Source: CAVTWS01 sp963732655 (GTDB lineage: Bacteria; Actinomycetota; Acidimicrobiia; Acidimicrobiales; SHLQ01). Taken from it: 64,000 bases of DNA. Both the position numbers and the translations under genes were made by a program. Positions 9,643-17,626 of the stretch are shown one piece after another (the first letter of the stretch is position 1; each line of letters opens with the position of its first letter). Under the pieces are notes generated by a model. That model was not told the DNA's origin, ran no database searches, and worked only from the letters and a program-made list of their open reading frames with translations. The stretch lies in NCBI GenBank assembly GCA_963732655.1, contig CAVTAI010000009.1, positions 1-64,000 of the forward strand, given 5' to 3'.

Positions 9643-10653
9643 TCAGATGCTGGTGTGCGAACCGGCCCGCTCCGACGTCACGACGACCCGCCGCGGCACC
9701 GGATCGGCTTCGACCTGGGCCCGGTAGTCGCTGAGGATCTCGCGCGCGAGGTTGTGGTAGTCGTCCGCAAGGCCCGGCCTTTGGTGGGCAAACGCCTCGA
9801 CGTCGCGTACCGACACATCACCTTGGGTCAACCAGCCCTCGTTCTCCCCCGCCGCCGTCTCGTACTCGTGAGCGAGCAGCCCCAACGAGCGGCAGTGGGC
9901 TGCCACCTCGGCGTTGTCCCGGACCTTGGTGGCGAAGATCGGAGCGCGGGCGCCGAGCGCATCGAACAGTTGCTCCTCGAGCTCCCCGGGCTCGGCGCCG
10001 ATGGTCGACGCCTGCCGGAAGACCACGATCCCCAACAGCCGGAGCCGGGGATTGCTCCCGCGGGCGGTGCGCCGAAGCTGGTCGACGGTGCGCAACAAGC
10101 CGATCATCGAACCCCGATCGCCGGGCGTGGGGGTCACCACGAAGCGGCCGATGCCGAACGCGGCGGCGACCAGCGGATTCGTGGTGTCCGGCGGGGTGTC
10201 GATCACCACGAGGTCGTAGTTGCTGGCGAGCCCCGCGAGCGCACCTTCCAAGGCGGAAGCGCCATCGTCGAGCCCATCGACGATGTCGCCCGCCCCCAGG
10301 GCCGAGGCCAGTTCACGCGTGTACGTCCCGGCACAGACCACGTCGAGATGCGGGCGGATGTCGTGCAGCACCGTCACCGGACCGCCGCCTCGGATGGTCG
10401 CTTCGTACAGGCTGCGGCCTCGATCGTTGGCCTCGCGGGCGACGTAGCCGAGGTCGTTGCCGAGGCCACCGAGTGGGTCGAGGTCGACGGCGAGCACCCG
10501 CCAGCCACTGTGGGCGGCCACGCCGGCCAAGTTCGAGGCGAGCGATGTCTTGCCCGCACCGCTCTTGCCGCTGGCCACGACGATCGAGTTGGGGAGCACG
10601 GCGAGCGAGGCTAGCTGGGTGTCCCGGCAGACGCAGTGATCCTCGCGCGACAC
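9643..10653 (-). CDS. ParA/MinD-like P-loop ATPase, orphan
   Basis: About 336 residues. Deviant Walker A ASGKSGAGKTSLASNLA, AVDLDPLGGLGNDL (Walker A'-type Asp) and DLVVIDTPPDTTNPLVAAA (Walker B) place it in the SIMIBI ParA/MinD/CobQ group. The C-terminus (AFAHQRPGLADDYHNLAREILSDYRAQVE) is not diagnostic. No ParB or chromosome-partition site is nearby, so it is not an ordinary par locus. Its frame is open back into the upstream acyl-CoA dehydrogenase only because that gene is frame-shifted. Placing the dehydrogenase stop at 10677 leaves GTG 10653 as the start, with AGGTGG just upstream. Confidence 0.75.
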   Translation of the reverse strand: MSREDHCVCRDTQLASLAVLPNSIVVASGKSGAGKTSLASNLAGVAAHSGWRVLAVDLDPLGGLGNDLGYVAREANDRGRSLYEATIRGGGPVTVLHDIRPHLDVVCAGTYTRELASALGAGDIVDGLDDGASALEGALAGLASNYDLVVIDTPPDTTNPLVAAAFGIGRFVVTPTPGDRGSMIGLLRTVDQLRRTARGSNPRLRLLGIVVFRQASTIGAEPGELEEQLFDALGARAPIFATKVRDNAEVAAHCRSLGLLAHEYETAAGENEGWLTQGDVSVRDVEAFAHQRPGLADDYHNLAREILSDYRAQVEADPVPRRVVVTSERAGSHTSI

Positions 10654-10676
10654 CTGGCCACCTGTTCGCAGGGCGT

Positions 10677-11889
10677 TCAGGACGGCGCGTACCGGCGAAG
10701 CTCCCGACGGGCGAGTTGGCGACGGTGGACCTCGTCGGGCCCATCGGCGAACCGCAACGTCCGGGCTTGCACCCAGAGGCTGGCGAGGGGGAAATCCTCG
10801 CTGAGCCCACCCGCGCCGTGGGCCTGGATGGCTCGGTCGATCACGTTCAACGCGCACGTTGGGCACGATCACCTTGATGGCGGAGATCTCCACCGCCGCA
10901 CCCCTGTTGCCCACCGTGTCCATGAGCCACGCCGTCTTGAGCGTGAGCAGCCGTGCCTGCTCGATCTCGATGCGCGAATTCGCCACCCACTCCTGCACGA
11001 CACCCTGGTCGGCGAGCGGGCCCCCGAAGGCGACGCGTCGATGCACGCGATCGCACATGAGATCGAACGCGCGCTCGGCCATCCCGATCAGGCGCATGCA
11101 GTGGTGGATGCGGCCCGGGCCGAGACGGGCCTGGGCAATGGCGAACCCCTCACCCTCGCCGGAGATCACGTTCTCGACGGGTACCCGGACGTTCTCCAGG
11201 TTGACCTCGGCATGGCCCTGCGGAGCGTCGTCGTAGCCCATGACGGTCAGTGGACGGACGACCGTGACACCGGGCGTATCCATCGGCACCAGGACCTGCG
11301 ACTGCTGCCGGTGGGGCGGGGCGTCGGGATCGGACCTACCCATCAGGATCATGATCCGGTTGTTGGGGTGTTTGGCCCCAGTCGTCCACCACTTGCGACC
11401 GTTGATGACGTAGTGATCGCCATCCCGCTCGATACGGGTGGCGATGTTGTTGGCATCCGACGACGCCACGTCCGGCTCGGTCATGCCGAAGCACGAGCGG
11501 ATCTCACCGTCGAGCAGGGGACGGAGCCACCGCTCCTTCTGTTCGTCGGTCCCGAACCGCTCGAGCACCTCCATGTTGCCGGTGTCGGGTGCGTTGCAGT
11601 TGAAGGCCTCGGGCGCCACGTGGATCGAGCGACCCATCAGCTCGGCCAACGGGGCGTACTCGATGTTGCTCAAGCCGGCGCCATGCGCCGGATCGGAGTT
11701 CCACAGGTTCCACAACCCCTGCCGCTTGGCCTCCGCCTTCAGCTCCTCCATGGCGGCCGGCTGGGCCCAGCGGTCACCCGACTCGATCTCCCGGTGCATC
11801 CGGGCTTCGTTCGGATACACGTGGTCGTCCATGAACGTTGCGACGCGCTCGAGGTACTCCGCTGCTCGGGGGGACGGGTTGAAGTCCAT
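10677..11889 (-). CDS. Acyl-CoA dehydrogenase (one frame break near 10855)
   Basis: About 403 residues once repaired. FAD/acyl-CoA dehydrogenase motifs are clear: CFGMTEPDVASSDANNIAT, YVINGRKWWTTGAKHPNNRIMILMGRSD, LGPGRIHHCMRLIGMAERAFDLMCDRVHRRVAFGGPLADQ. At about 10855 the frame shifts. The expected C-terminus ALNVIDRAIQAHGAGGLSEDFPLASLWVQARTLRFADGPDEVHRRQLARRELRRYAPS is in the next frame and stops at 10677; an extra C within GTGCGCG explains it. The start ATG lies three bases after the stop of the neighbouring acyl-CoA dehydrogenase, forming a pair of the kind that makes heteromeric FadE enzymes in actinobacteria. Substrate unknown. Confidence 0.9.
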
Positions 11890-11892
11890 TCA

Positions 11893-13083
11893 TCAGCTCC
11901 TCGGGACCTTGGACCACGGCTGATCCTTGTCGACGCGCGGCTCGCCCGGCAGGCCCAGGACCTGCTCGCCCAAGATGTTGCGCATGATCTCCGATGTTCC
12001 CCCTTCGATGCTGTTGGCGCGGCATCGGAGGAACGCGTAGCGGGCATCTCGGTCGCTGCCGTCGCTCGACAAACCATCGGGACGGGAGAAGGTGTAGTCG
12101 TACCCGACCTGGCCGGCGGCCCCCAGCAGGCTGATCGCGAGCTCCGTGACGGCCTGGTTGAGCTCCGCGTGCATCAGCTTGGCCACGGACCCCTCCGGGC
12201 CTGGGTTGCCGGCGAGTTGGGCGGCCCGGGCCCGCAAGTTGGTGAACCGCAGCGCCTGGGACCGGCACCACAGCGCGGCGAGACGGTCTCGCTCGGCGGC
12301 CCGCCGGTGGGCGACCGGGATCGCTTGCCAGATCTCGATCGCCTGGTCGAGGACGGATCGACCACCGCCACCACCGATGGTGGTGCGCTCGTTCATGAGG
12401 GTGGTGAGCGAGACCCGCCAGCCCTCTCCGACGGCCCCGATGCGATCGGCATCCGGGATCCGGACATCGGTGAGGTAGACCTCGTTGAACTCGGCCTCGC
12501 CGGTGATCTGGCGCAGTGGACGCACGTCGACGCCCGGAGCGTGCATGTCGACCGCGAAGTAGGTGAGACCCTTGTGTTTGGGCTGCTCCGGGTCAGTGCG
12601 GGTGACGAGCATGCCGATATGACCGAGGTGGGCGAGCGTGTTCCACACCTTCTGCCCGTTCACCACCCACTCGTCGCCGTCCCGCACGGCCCGGGTGCCG
12701 AGACCGGCGAAGTCCGAGCCGGCACCCGGCTCGCTGAACAGCTGACACCACACCTCGTCGCCGGTGAACATGGGGCGCAGGTATCGGCGCTTCTGCTCGT
12801 CGGTGCCGTGGGTGACGATGGTCGGCCCGGCGAGATGCAAGAAGAACAGCGTCGGGTCCTCGGACGTGGCACCGGCCTGCCGTAGCCGCTGTTCCACGTA
12901 GGGCTGGAGGTCCGGGCGGACGCCGAGGCCGCCGAACCCGACCGGAAAGCGCACCCAGGCCAGCCCGTGGTCGTACCGGGCGCCCCGGAAGTCGCGGCGC
13001 TCCGTGGTGCGGGGGTCATGAGCAGCGAGGAGCGCATCGATCGCTTCATCGACCGTGGCCCGGTCTGCGTCGTCTTCAGCCAT
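11893..13083 (-). CDS. Acyl-CoA dehydrogenase (partner of the downstream one)
   Basis: 396 residues, three ordered domains. LFSEPGAGSDFAGLGTRAVRDGDEWVVNGQKVWNTLAHLGHIGMLVTRTD is the FAD and substrate region; ALRFTNLRARAAQLAGNPGPEGSVAKLMHAELNQAVTEL is typical of the FadE-type branch found in actinobacterial sterol and long-chain catabolism; RANSIEGGTSEIMRNILGEQVLGLPGEPRVDKD closes the fold, with Glu at the usual 'YEGT' catalytic position. ATG 13083 has AAGGAG upstream. It is followed directly by a second dehydrogenase, so a two-subunit enzyme is plausible. The adjacent window shows no other steroid genes. Confidence 0.9.
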   Translation of the reverse strand: MAEDDADRATVDEAIDALLAAHDPRTTERRDFRGARYDHGLAWVRFPVGFGGLGVRPDLQPYVEQRLRQAGATSEDPTLFFLHLAGPTIVTHGTDEQKRRYLRPMFTGDEVWCQLFSEPGAGSDFAGLGTRAVRDGDEWVVNGQKVWNTLAHLGHIGMLVTRTDPEQPKHKGLTYFAVDMHAPGVDVRPLRQITGEAEFNEVYLTDVRIPDADRIGAVGEGWRVSLTTLMNERTTIGGGGGRSVLDQAIEIWQAIPVAHRRAAERDRLAALWCRSQALRFTNLRARAAQLAGNPGPEGSVAKLMHAELNQAVTELAISLLGAAGQVGYDYTFSRPDGLSSDGSDRDARYAFLRCRANSIEGGTSEIMRNILGEQVLGLPGEPRVDKDQPWSKVPRS

Positions 13084-13167
13084 GGCTGACTCCTTCGTCT
13101 CCAAACCGCTTCAGCCTCCCCCACCGGTGCGGTGCGGACCAAACGCCCAGCAGGCGATCGGAGCAGA

Positions 13168-14052
13168 ATGGGTCGCGTGCGAGCGTCACTGCGGATCGAA
13201 ACCCGATCGTCGTACCTGGACCGGCTCGGGCTCGAGGTCGAGCCGCCTTCGGCGGAAGCGCTGTTCCGGCTTCATCGCCGTCACGCTGAGCGGATCCCCT
13301 ACGAGACCCTCTGGATCCATGCCGGCGAGTCCTGGGGGATCGACGCCATCGAGGCCGCCGACCGAATCGCGCTTCAGGGGCGCGGCGGTTACTGCTACCA
13401 CCTCAACGGCGGCTTCGGCGTCCTGCTCGAGTCGCTCGGCTACCGGGTGGGTCGCCACACGGGTGGCGTTCACGGTCCGGACGGCCCCGACCCGGGCGCC
13501 ATGGGCAACCACTTCCTCCTGACCGTCTCAGAGCTGCCCACGGACGCCAACCCGGGAGGAACCTGGTACGTCGACGTCGGCCTCGGCGACGCGCTCCACG
13601 AGCCGCTGCCCCTCCTCGAGGGCACCTACGAGCAAGCGCCGTTCACCCTGAGGCTGGACCCGGCCGACGAGAAGCCAGACGGCTGGCACCTCACCCACGA
13701 CCCGGCTGGGGGCTTCACGGGGATGAGCTGGCAGATGGGGGTTGCCGAACCGGACCGGTTCGCCAGCCAGCACGCCTGGCTCTCGACATCGCCCGAATCC
13801 GGTTTCGTGAAGATGGGCCTGGCCCAGACCCGGAACGCATCTGGCGTCGATGTCGTCCGGGGACTCATCCGCCTGCGGATCGGATCAGATGCCTCGACCT
13901 CGGAGCCGATCCTGGACCGGACCGAGTGGTTCGACACGTTGGCGGACCTGTTCGGGCTCCGATTCGAGTCGTCCACGCCCGAGGCTCGAGATCACCTGTG
14001 GCGCCACACTCGCGAGACGCACGAGGCGTGGGACCGGGCTGGTCGCCCTTAG
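13168..14052 (+). CDS. nat: Arylamine N-acetyltransferase
   Basis: 294 residues. The cysteine-protease-like triad is visible: Cys76 in GRGGYCYHLNGGF, His115 in GAMGNHFLLTV and Asp136 in TWYVDVGLGD. The N-terminal YLDRLGLEVEPPSAEALFRLHRRHAERIPYETLWIHAG is also typical of NAT. The enzyme transfers acetyl or other acyl groups from CoA to arylamines or hydrazines. ATG 13168 has GGAG about six bases upstream. It is divergent from the acyl-CoA dehydrogenase pair, and its last four bases overlap the convergent mgtC-like gene. Confidence 0.93.
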   Translation: MGRVRASLRIETRSSYLDRLGLEVEPPSAEALFRLHRRHAERIPYETLWIHAGESWGIDAIEAADRIALQGRGGYCYHLNGGFGVLLESLGYRVGRHTGGVHGPDGPDPGAMGNHFLLTVSELPTDANPGGTWYVDVGLGDALHEPLPLLEGTYEQAPFTLRLDPADEKPDGWHLTHDPAGGFTGMSWQMGVAEPDRFASQHAWLSTSPESGFVKMGLAQTRNASGVDVVRGLIRLRIGSDASTSEPILDRTEWFDTLADLFGLRFESSTPEARDHLWRHTRETHEAWDRAGRP

Positions 14053-14687
14053 CTGCCGGCCTGCAGGTCGATCACCACGTCATCGGCGAGCAGGTGGGAC
14101 ACCAGTGCCTCGTGCGCTCGATGACGGCCTGCGGCCACCAGGGTGAGCCGCCACCGGCTCCCCTCCTTGCCCTCCGAGCACCGCAGGATCCGGAGACCGT
14201 CGGATCGCACGAGTGCGTCCACGTGAGTCCGAGATGCCATGCCGCCCTCGTAGACGACCGTGTAGCTCGCCGTCTCGTTCAACGCGTCGATCCGGTACTC
14301 GACCAGTGGGAGCAGCCACAGAACGGCCAGAAGGATCCCACCGGCGACCAGACCGGCCTCGAAGAACCCGAATCCGATGGTCATGCCGACCGCAGCTGAC
14401 GCCCAGATCGTCGCCGCGGTCGTCAACCCGAAGATCGACGCGCCGTCCTTGATGATCACACCGGCACCCAGGAAACCGATGCCGGACACCACCTGGGCGG
14501 CGATGCGGCTGGGGTCGGTGCCATTGGTCTTCGACACTTCCTCGCTCACCAGAGCGAAGAGCGCCGCCGAGGTGCTGATCAGGATCATCGTCCGGAATCC
14601 GGCCGCCTTGTTGCGGAACTCTCGTTCCGCACCGATGAGCGCGCCGGCGATCAGGGCGACCACCAGCCTCAGCGCATACTCCTCCAC
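14049..14687 (-). CDS. MgtC/SapB-family membrane protein
   Basis: 212 residues. MgtC core: LRLVVALIAGALIGAEREFRNKAAGFRTMILISTSAALFALVSEE, then QVVSGIGFLGAGVIIKDG and GLTTAATIWASAAVGMTIGFGF, giving four to five transmembrane helices. The conserved GAERE and GFLGAGVI motifs are intact. A C-terminal soluble ACT-like domain (ASYTVVYEGG to VVIDLQAGS) follows. Family members act in magnesium limitation and modulate ATP synthase in some bacteria; the exact role here is unknown. GTG 14687 is preceded by GGGAGATGAC. It is convergent with nat, with a four-base overlap. Confidence 0.9.
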   Translation of the reverse strand: MEEYALRLVVALIAGALIGAEREFRNKAAGFRTMILISTSAALFALVSEEVSKTNGTDPSRIAAQVVSGIGFLGAGVIIKDGASIFGLTTAATIWASAAVGMTIGFGFFEAGLVAGGILLAVLWLLPLVEYRIDALNETASYTVVYEGGMASRTHVDALVRSDGLRILRCSEGKEGSRWRLTLVAAGRHRAHEALVSHLLADDVVIDLQAGS

Positions 14688-14748
14688 GTCATCTCCCGTT
14701 CATCTCGGCGTCGCCCCGCATGATCGCGCACCGGCCCCCTGTCACCAC

Positions 14749-15900
14749 TCATACGCCGAGGGACTTGCCGACGATCTCCTTCATGATCTCGGTCGTGCCG
14801 CCGTAGATGCGCGACACGCGGGCATCGAGCCAGGCTCGGGCGATCGGGTACTCGGTCATGTAGCCGTAGCCCCCGTGGAGTTGCACGCACGCATCGATGA
14901 CCCGGTTCTCCATCTCGGTGCACCAGAACTTCGCCGCCGAGGCCGCCTCGGTGCTCAGCCGACCCTCGTTGAGCAGTTCGACGCACCGATCGCTGTAGGT
15001 CTGACCCACGCTGATGTCGGTCGCGAGCTCGGCCAACGTGAAGCGGCTGTGCTGAAAGCTGCCGATCGGTTGGCCGAACGCGGTCCGCTCCTTGCAATAG
15101 GCGAGCGTCCAGTCGAACGCCGCCTGCGCCCGAGCCACGGCGTTCACGGCGATGGAGAGGCGTTCCTGGGGGAGCTTGGTCACCAGTGACACGAACCCGG
15201 TGCCCTCGCCTCCCAGCCGGTTCACGACCGGCACCCGGCACTCGTCGAAGAAGAGCTCGGCGGTGTCCTGGGCGTGCAGGCCGACCTTGTCGAGGTTGCG
15301 GCCCCGCTCGAAGCCCGGCGTGCCGGCTTCGACCACGATCAGGGACATGCCACGATGCCGCTCGGCGGGATCGGTCTTGGCCGCCACGATGATCAGGTCG
15401 CTGTTGATGCCGTTGGTGATGAACGTCTTCGATCCGTTGATGACGTAGTGGTCGCCGTCGCGGATGGCGGTGGTGCGCATGCTGGCCAGGTCCGAGCCGA
15501 TGGATGGTTCCGTCATGGCGATCGCCGTCATCAGCTCGCCCGAGCAGACGCCTGGCACCCACCGCGCCTGCTGCTCGGTATCGGCGACGGTGAGGAAGTA
15601 CGGCAGGCAGATGTCGTTGTGCAGCGTGATGCAGAATCCCGATGCCAGCACGCCGACCCGAGCCAGCTCCTCGGTGATCACGACGTTGAAGCGGAAGTCG
15701 GCCACCCCGCCCCCACCCAGCGCCTCGGGCGCCGCCATGCCCAGGAAGCCCGCCGCGCCCGCGGCCCGGAACATCGCCTTGTCGACGATGCCGTCCGTCT
15801 CCCACCGCTCGTGGTGCGGCGTGATCTCGGCCTCGACGAACTGGCGGAAGGACTGGCGGAAGAGCTCGTGGTCGTCGTCGAAGAGAGAGCGGGGCAACAT
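14749..15900 (-). CDS. Acyl-CoA dehydrogenase, long-chain (LCAD)-like
   Basis: 383 residues. The FAD region is AIAMTEPSIGSDLASMRTTAIRDGDHYVINGSKTFITNGINSDLIIVAAKTDP. The helix-G segment is KLPQERLSIAVNAVARAQAAFDWTLAYCKERTAFGQPIG, matching the LPQERL sequence that carries the catalytic Glu in LCAD. The C-terminal loop is IYGGTTEIMKEIVGKSLGV, with Gly where MCAD-type enzymes have Glu, in agreement with a helix-G base. ATG 15900 comes six bases after TAACCT (15907-15912), so it is probably leaderless. Physiological substrate not predictable beyond a medium- or long-chain or branched acyl-CoA. Confidence 0.92.
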   Translation of the reverse strand: MLPRSLFDDDHELFRQSFRQFVEAEITPHHERWETDGIVDKAMFRAAGAAGFLGMAAPEALGGGGVADFRFNVVITEELARVGVLASGFCITLHNDICLPYFLTVADTEQQARWVPGVCSGELMTAIAMTEPSIGSDLASMRTTAIRDGDHYVINGSKTFITNGINSDLIIVAAKTDPAERHRGMSLIVVEAGTPGFERGRNLDKVGLHAQDTAELFFDECRVPVVNRLGGEGTGFVSLVTKLPQERLSIAVNAVARAQAAFDWTLAYCKERTAFGQPIGSFQHSRFTLAELATDISVGQTYSDRCVELLNEGRLSTEAASAAKFWCTEMENRVIDACVQLHGGYGYMTEYPIARAWLDARVSRIYGGTTEIMKEIVGKSLGV

Positions 15901-15906
15901 GGGCCC

Positions 15907-15912
15907 AGGTTA
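15907..15912 (-). promoter_or_regulatory. Predicted -10 element of leaderless acyl-CoA dehydrogenase gene
   Basis: TAACCT on the minus strand, six bases before ATG 15900, with no Shine-Dalgarno between them. Confidence 0.5.
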
Positions 15913-15961
15913 CGTCGCGACCGCGTGGCGCACGGCCAGCGGCGCGGCCAGCACCAGCCCC

Positions 15962-16438
15962 CTACGTACGGGGCTCGAAGACGACGACGGCGGTCTCCTG
16001 CGGTCGGCGCGCCGCATACGCCTCGAGGTCCTTGTCGATCTCTCCCCACCGGGCCCACAATCGGTCCCGCTCCTCGCCACGAGCGGCCCGTCCGGTCACC
16101 AGGCGCGGGCCATCGCGCAGGTCGACGCGGGCCTCGGGGTGGGCCTGCAGGTTGAGCCACCACGCCGGTTCGGCCGCGCCCCATCCGTTCATGGCCATCG
16201 TCACGAGATTCGGCCCGTCCACGAAGTAGCCGACGATCACGCTGCGGTCCCGGTCCGTGCGGCGCCCGACCGTGGTCAAACGCATGGCTCCCCACCCATC
16301 GGGCTTCGGCCGCCACAGCCCGAGCCGGCCGCCGGTCAGGCGGTACACGCGTCGGTGCGTGAACCAGAACGCCTTGACGAACCACCGGGGCGGGAGCCGG
16401 GCTCCTCTCTTCGAATCGGGGCCCTTCGGATCGGACAT
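15962..16438 (-). CDS. Nitroreductase/deazaflavin (F420)-dependent oxidoreductase, DDN family
   Basis: 158 residues. The split-barrel DDN signature is present: MRLTTVGRRTDRDRSVIVGYFVDGPNLVTMAMNGWGAAEPAWWLNLQAHPEARVDL. Family members bind the deazaflavin cofactor F420, or act on quinones or other small molecules; genes of this family are a hallmark of actinobacteria. The N-terminus carries basic and aromatic residues (FVKAFWFTHRRVYRLTGGRLGLW) often linked to membrane association. ATG 16438 follows GGAGGTGAAATC, a strong ribosome site. Divergent from the toxin-antitoxin pair. Confidence 0.9.
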   Translation of the reverse strand: MSDPKGPDSKRGARLPPRWFVKAFWFTHRRVYRLTGGRLGLWRPKPDGWGAMRLTTVGRRTDRDRSVIVGYFVDGPNLVTMAMNGWGAAEPAWWLNLQAHPEARVDLRDGPRLVTGRAARGEERDRLWARWGEIDKDLEAYAARRPQETAVVVFEPRT

Positions 16439-16549
16439 GATTTCACCTCCGTCGTACATGGTCGGCTGCCCACATCTTGTGGTCGCGGCGGTCATGTGCC
16501 CAGGGCCAGAGGTCATTTGGTTCGGCGTCCTGGCTCAGATGGACTCAGG

Positions 16550-16555
16550 TAGGAT
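16550..16555 (+). promoter_or_regulatory. Predicted -10 element of leaderless antitoxin gene
   Basis: TAGGAT, six bases before the ATG at 16562. There is no Shine-Dalgarno. Confidence 0.5.
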
Positions 16556-16561
16556 TCGGGT

Positions 16562-16798
16562 ATGGCATCAAAGAGGAAAGTCACTGTCACCCTCGACGTC
16601 GGGCTGGTTGCCACGCTCAAGCGCCACGGGGCGCTGTCGACGCAACTGAACGAGGCCGGATGGGAGGTCGTCAAGCGTTTGGAGCGGTCGGAAGACCTCG
16701 CCCGGTTCCTCGATGAGCTCGATGCGACCGATGGCCCACTGCCGGACGATCCGGCCGAAGATGCGCGCATCTTTCGCCTCCTCGGAGGCACGGGATGA
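16562..16798 (+). CDS. Antitoxin of a VapBC-like pair
   Basis: 78 residues, acidic C-terminal half. It opens with KRKVTVTLDVGLVATLKRHGALSTQLNEAGWEVVKRLERSEDLARFLDELDATDGPLPDDPAEDARIF. A short basic strand followed by a helix suggests a ribbon-helix-helix DNA-binding fold, and the acidic tail would wrap the toxin. The ATGA overlap with the PIN gene at 16795 is the classic antitoxin-toxin arrangement. Family assignment rests mainly on size and position. Confidence 0.72.
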   Translation: MASKRKVTVTLDVGLVATLKRHGALSTQLNEAGWEVVKRLERSEDLARFLDELDATDGPLPDDPAEDARIFRLLGGTG

Positions 16799-17205
16799 TC
16801 GTCGCTCTGGACAGCGAGGCCTTCTCGGCCCTCGCCGGTCCCGACTCTGTCCGCAAGCAGCGGGTACGGCGGATCGTCCGCGACGCTCAGCGGCTCGGTA
16901 GGGACGTGCAGGTGCCGGCCATCGTCCTCGCCGAGCTGTATCGGGGCCGCGGCCACAACCAAGTCGTCGACGCGTGCCTCGCCCGAGAACGAATCGGAAT
17001 CGACGTCCTTCCGACCGACCGGGCCATGGCCAGACTTGTCGGTGGCGTGCTCACCGCTGACGGGTCATCCAGCCTCGACATCGTCGATGCTCACGTCGTC
17101 GCCGCGTGCGTCGCTCGTGGTGGAGGTGTCGCGGTGACCGGCGATCCATCGGATCTGACCCGCCTTGCGGCGGCGTTTCCGGTCGTCGTCATCGAGCCGG
17201 TGTAA
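16795..17205 (+). CDS. PIN-domain toxin (VapC-like ribonuclease)
   Basis: 136 residues. The acidic PIN residues are in MIVALDSEAFSALAG, VPAIVLAELYRG, SSSLDIVDAHVVAACVARGG and VAVTGDPSDLTRL. These would chelate Mg2+ for RNA cleavage. It starts within the antitoxin stop codon, so the two are cotranslated. Target RNA unknown. Confidence 0.82.
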   Translation: MIVALDSEAFSALAGPDSVRKQRVRRIVRDAQRLGRDVQVPAIVLAELYRGRGHNQVVDACLARERIGIDVLPTDRAMARLVGGVLTADGSSSLDIVDAHVVAACVARGGGVAVTGDPSDLTRLAAAFPVVVIEPV

Positions 17206-17208
17206 CCG

Positions 17209-17243
17209 CAGTCGCGTCCGTTGTCTCCTCCCGGTGGCGACTG
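17209..17243. terminator. Possible bidirectional hairpin between convergent genes
   Basis: CAGTCGC (17209-17215) pairs with GCGACTG (17237-17243), extendable outward by wobble pairing, with a 21-base loop and no T tract. It sits between the convergent PIN toxin and a leftward gene. Confidence 0.3.
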
Positions 17244-17293
17244 TGGCTCGAACGATGTTGACTGCCCCGGGGTCTTGGCCCGACGCGCTCCGG

Positions 17294-17611
17294 TCAGCTG
17301 CGGGGTCCCTCGGTCAGCTCGAGCACGAGCCTTTGGATCTGCTCGGCTGACATGGCGTCGAGCGCGGCCGCGAGATGGGCGGTCTCGACCGTTCGGAAGG
17401 CTCGCACGATCGTCTGCAGGCGTTCCGATGTCAGGTTCCCCTGGACGAGCACGACTTCGCCCCTACGCCGCTCGACGCGCAGCTGGTTCACCTTGCCAGG
17501 CTCGACACCGAAACCGAGCCACGTCGTGACCAACCCGACGGCGGCCATCCACCAGCCGCCGGAGTCGCGGGTGCGCGTCGTGATCCTGAAGTACGTCCCG
17601 AGCTCGGCCAT
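17294..17611 (-). CDS. Small hypothetical protein downstream of IVD-like dehydrogenase
   Basis: 105 residues, not recognised: RDSGGWWMAAVGLVTTWLGFGVEPGKVNQLRVERRRGEVVLVQGNLTSERLQTIVRAFRTVETAHLAAALDAMSAEQIQRLVLELTEG. It starts 15 bases after the dehydrogenase stop, on the same strand, so cotranscription is likely. The C-terminal half looks like two amphipathic helices. The ribosome site (GAGGGCGGCAGCG) is weak. It could be a small regulatory or scaffold protein, or not a gene. Confidence 0.42.
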   Translation of the reverse strand: MAELGTYFRITTRTRDSGGWWMAAVGLVTTWLGFGVEPGKVNQLRVERRRGEVVLVQGNLTSERLQTIVRAFRTVETAHLAAALDAMSAEQIQRLVLELTEGPRS

Positions 17612-17626
17612 CGCTGCCGCCCTCGA

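Noticed and set aside
9643..11889. One 748-residue protein fusing an acyl-CoA dehydrogenase with a ParA-like ATPase
   Set aside because: The dehydrogenase C-terminus is found in the next frame with its own stop at 10677, so the fusion is an artefact of a one-base shift near 10855.
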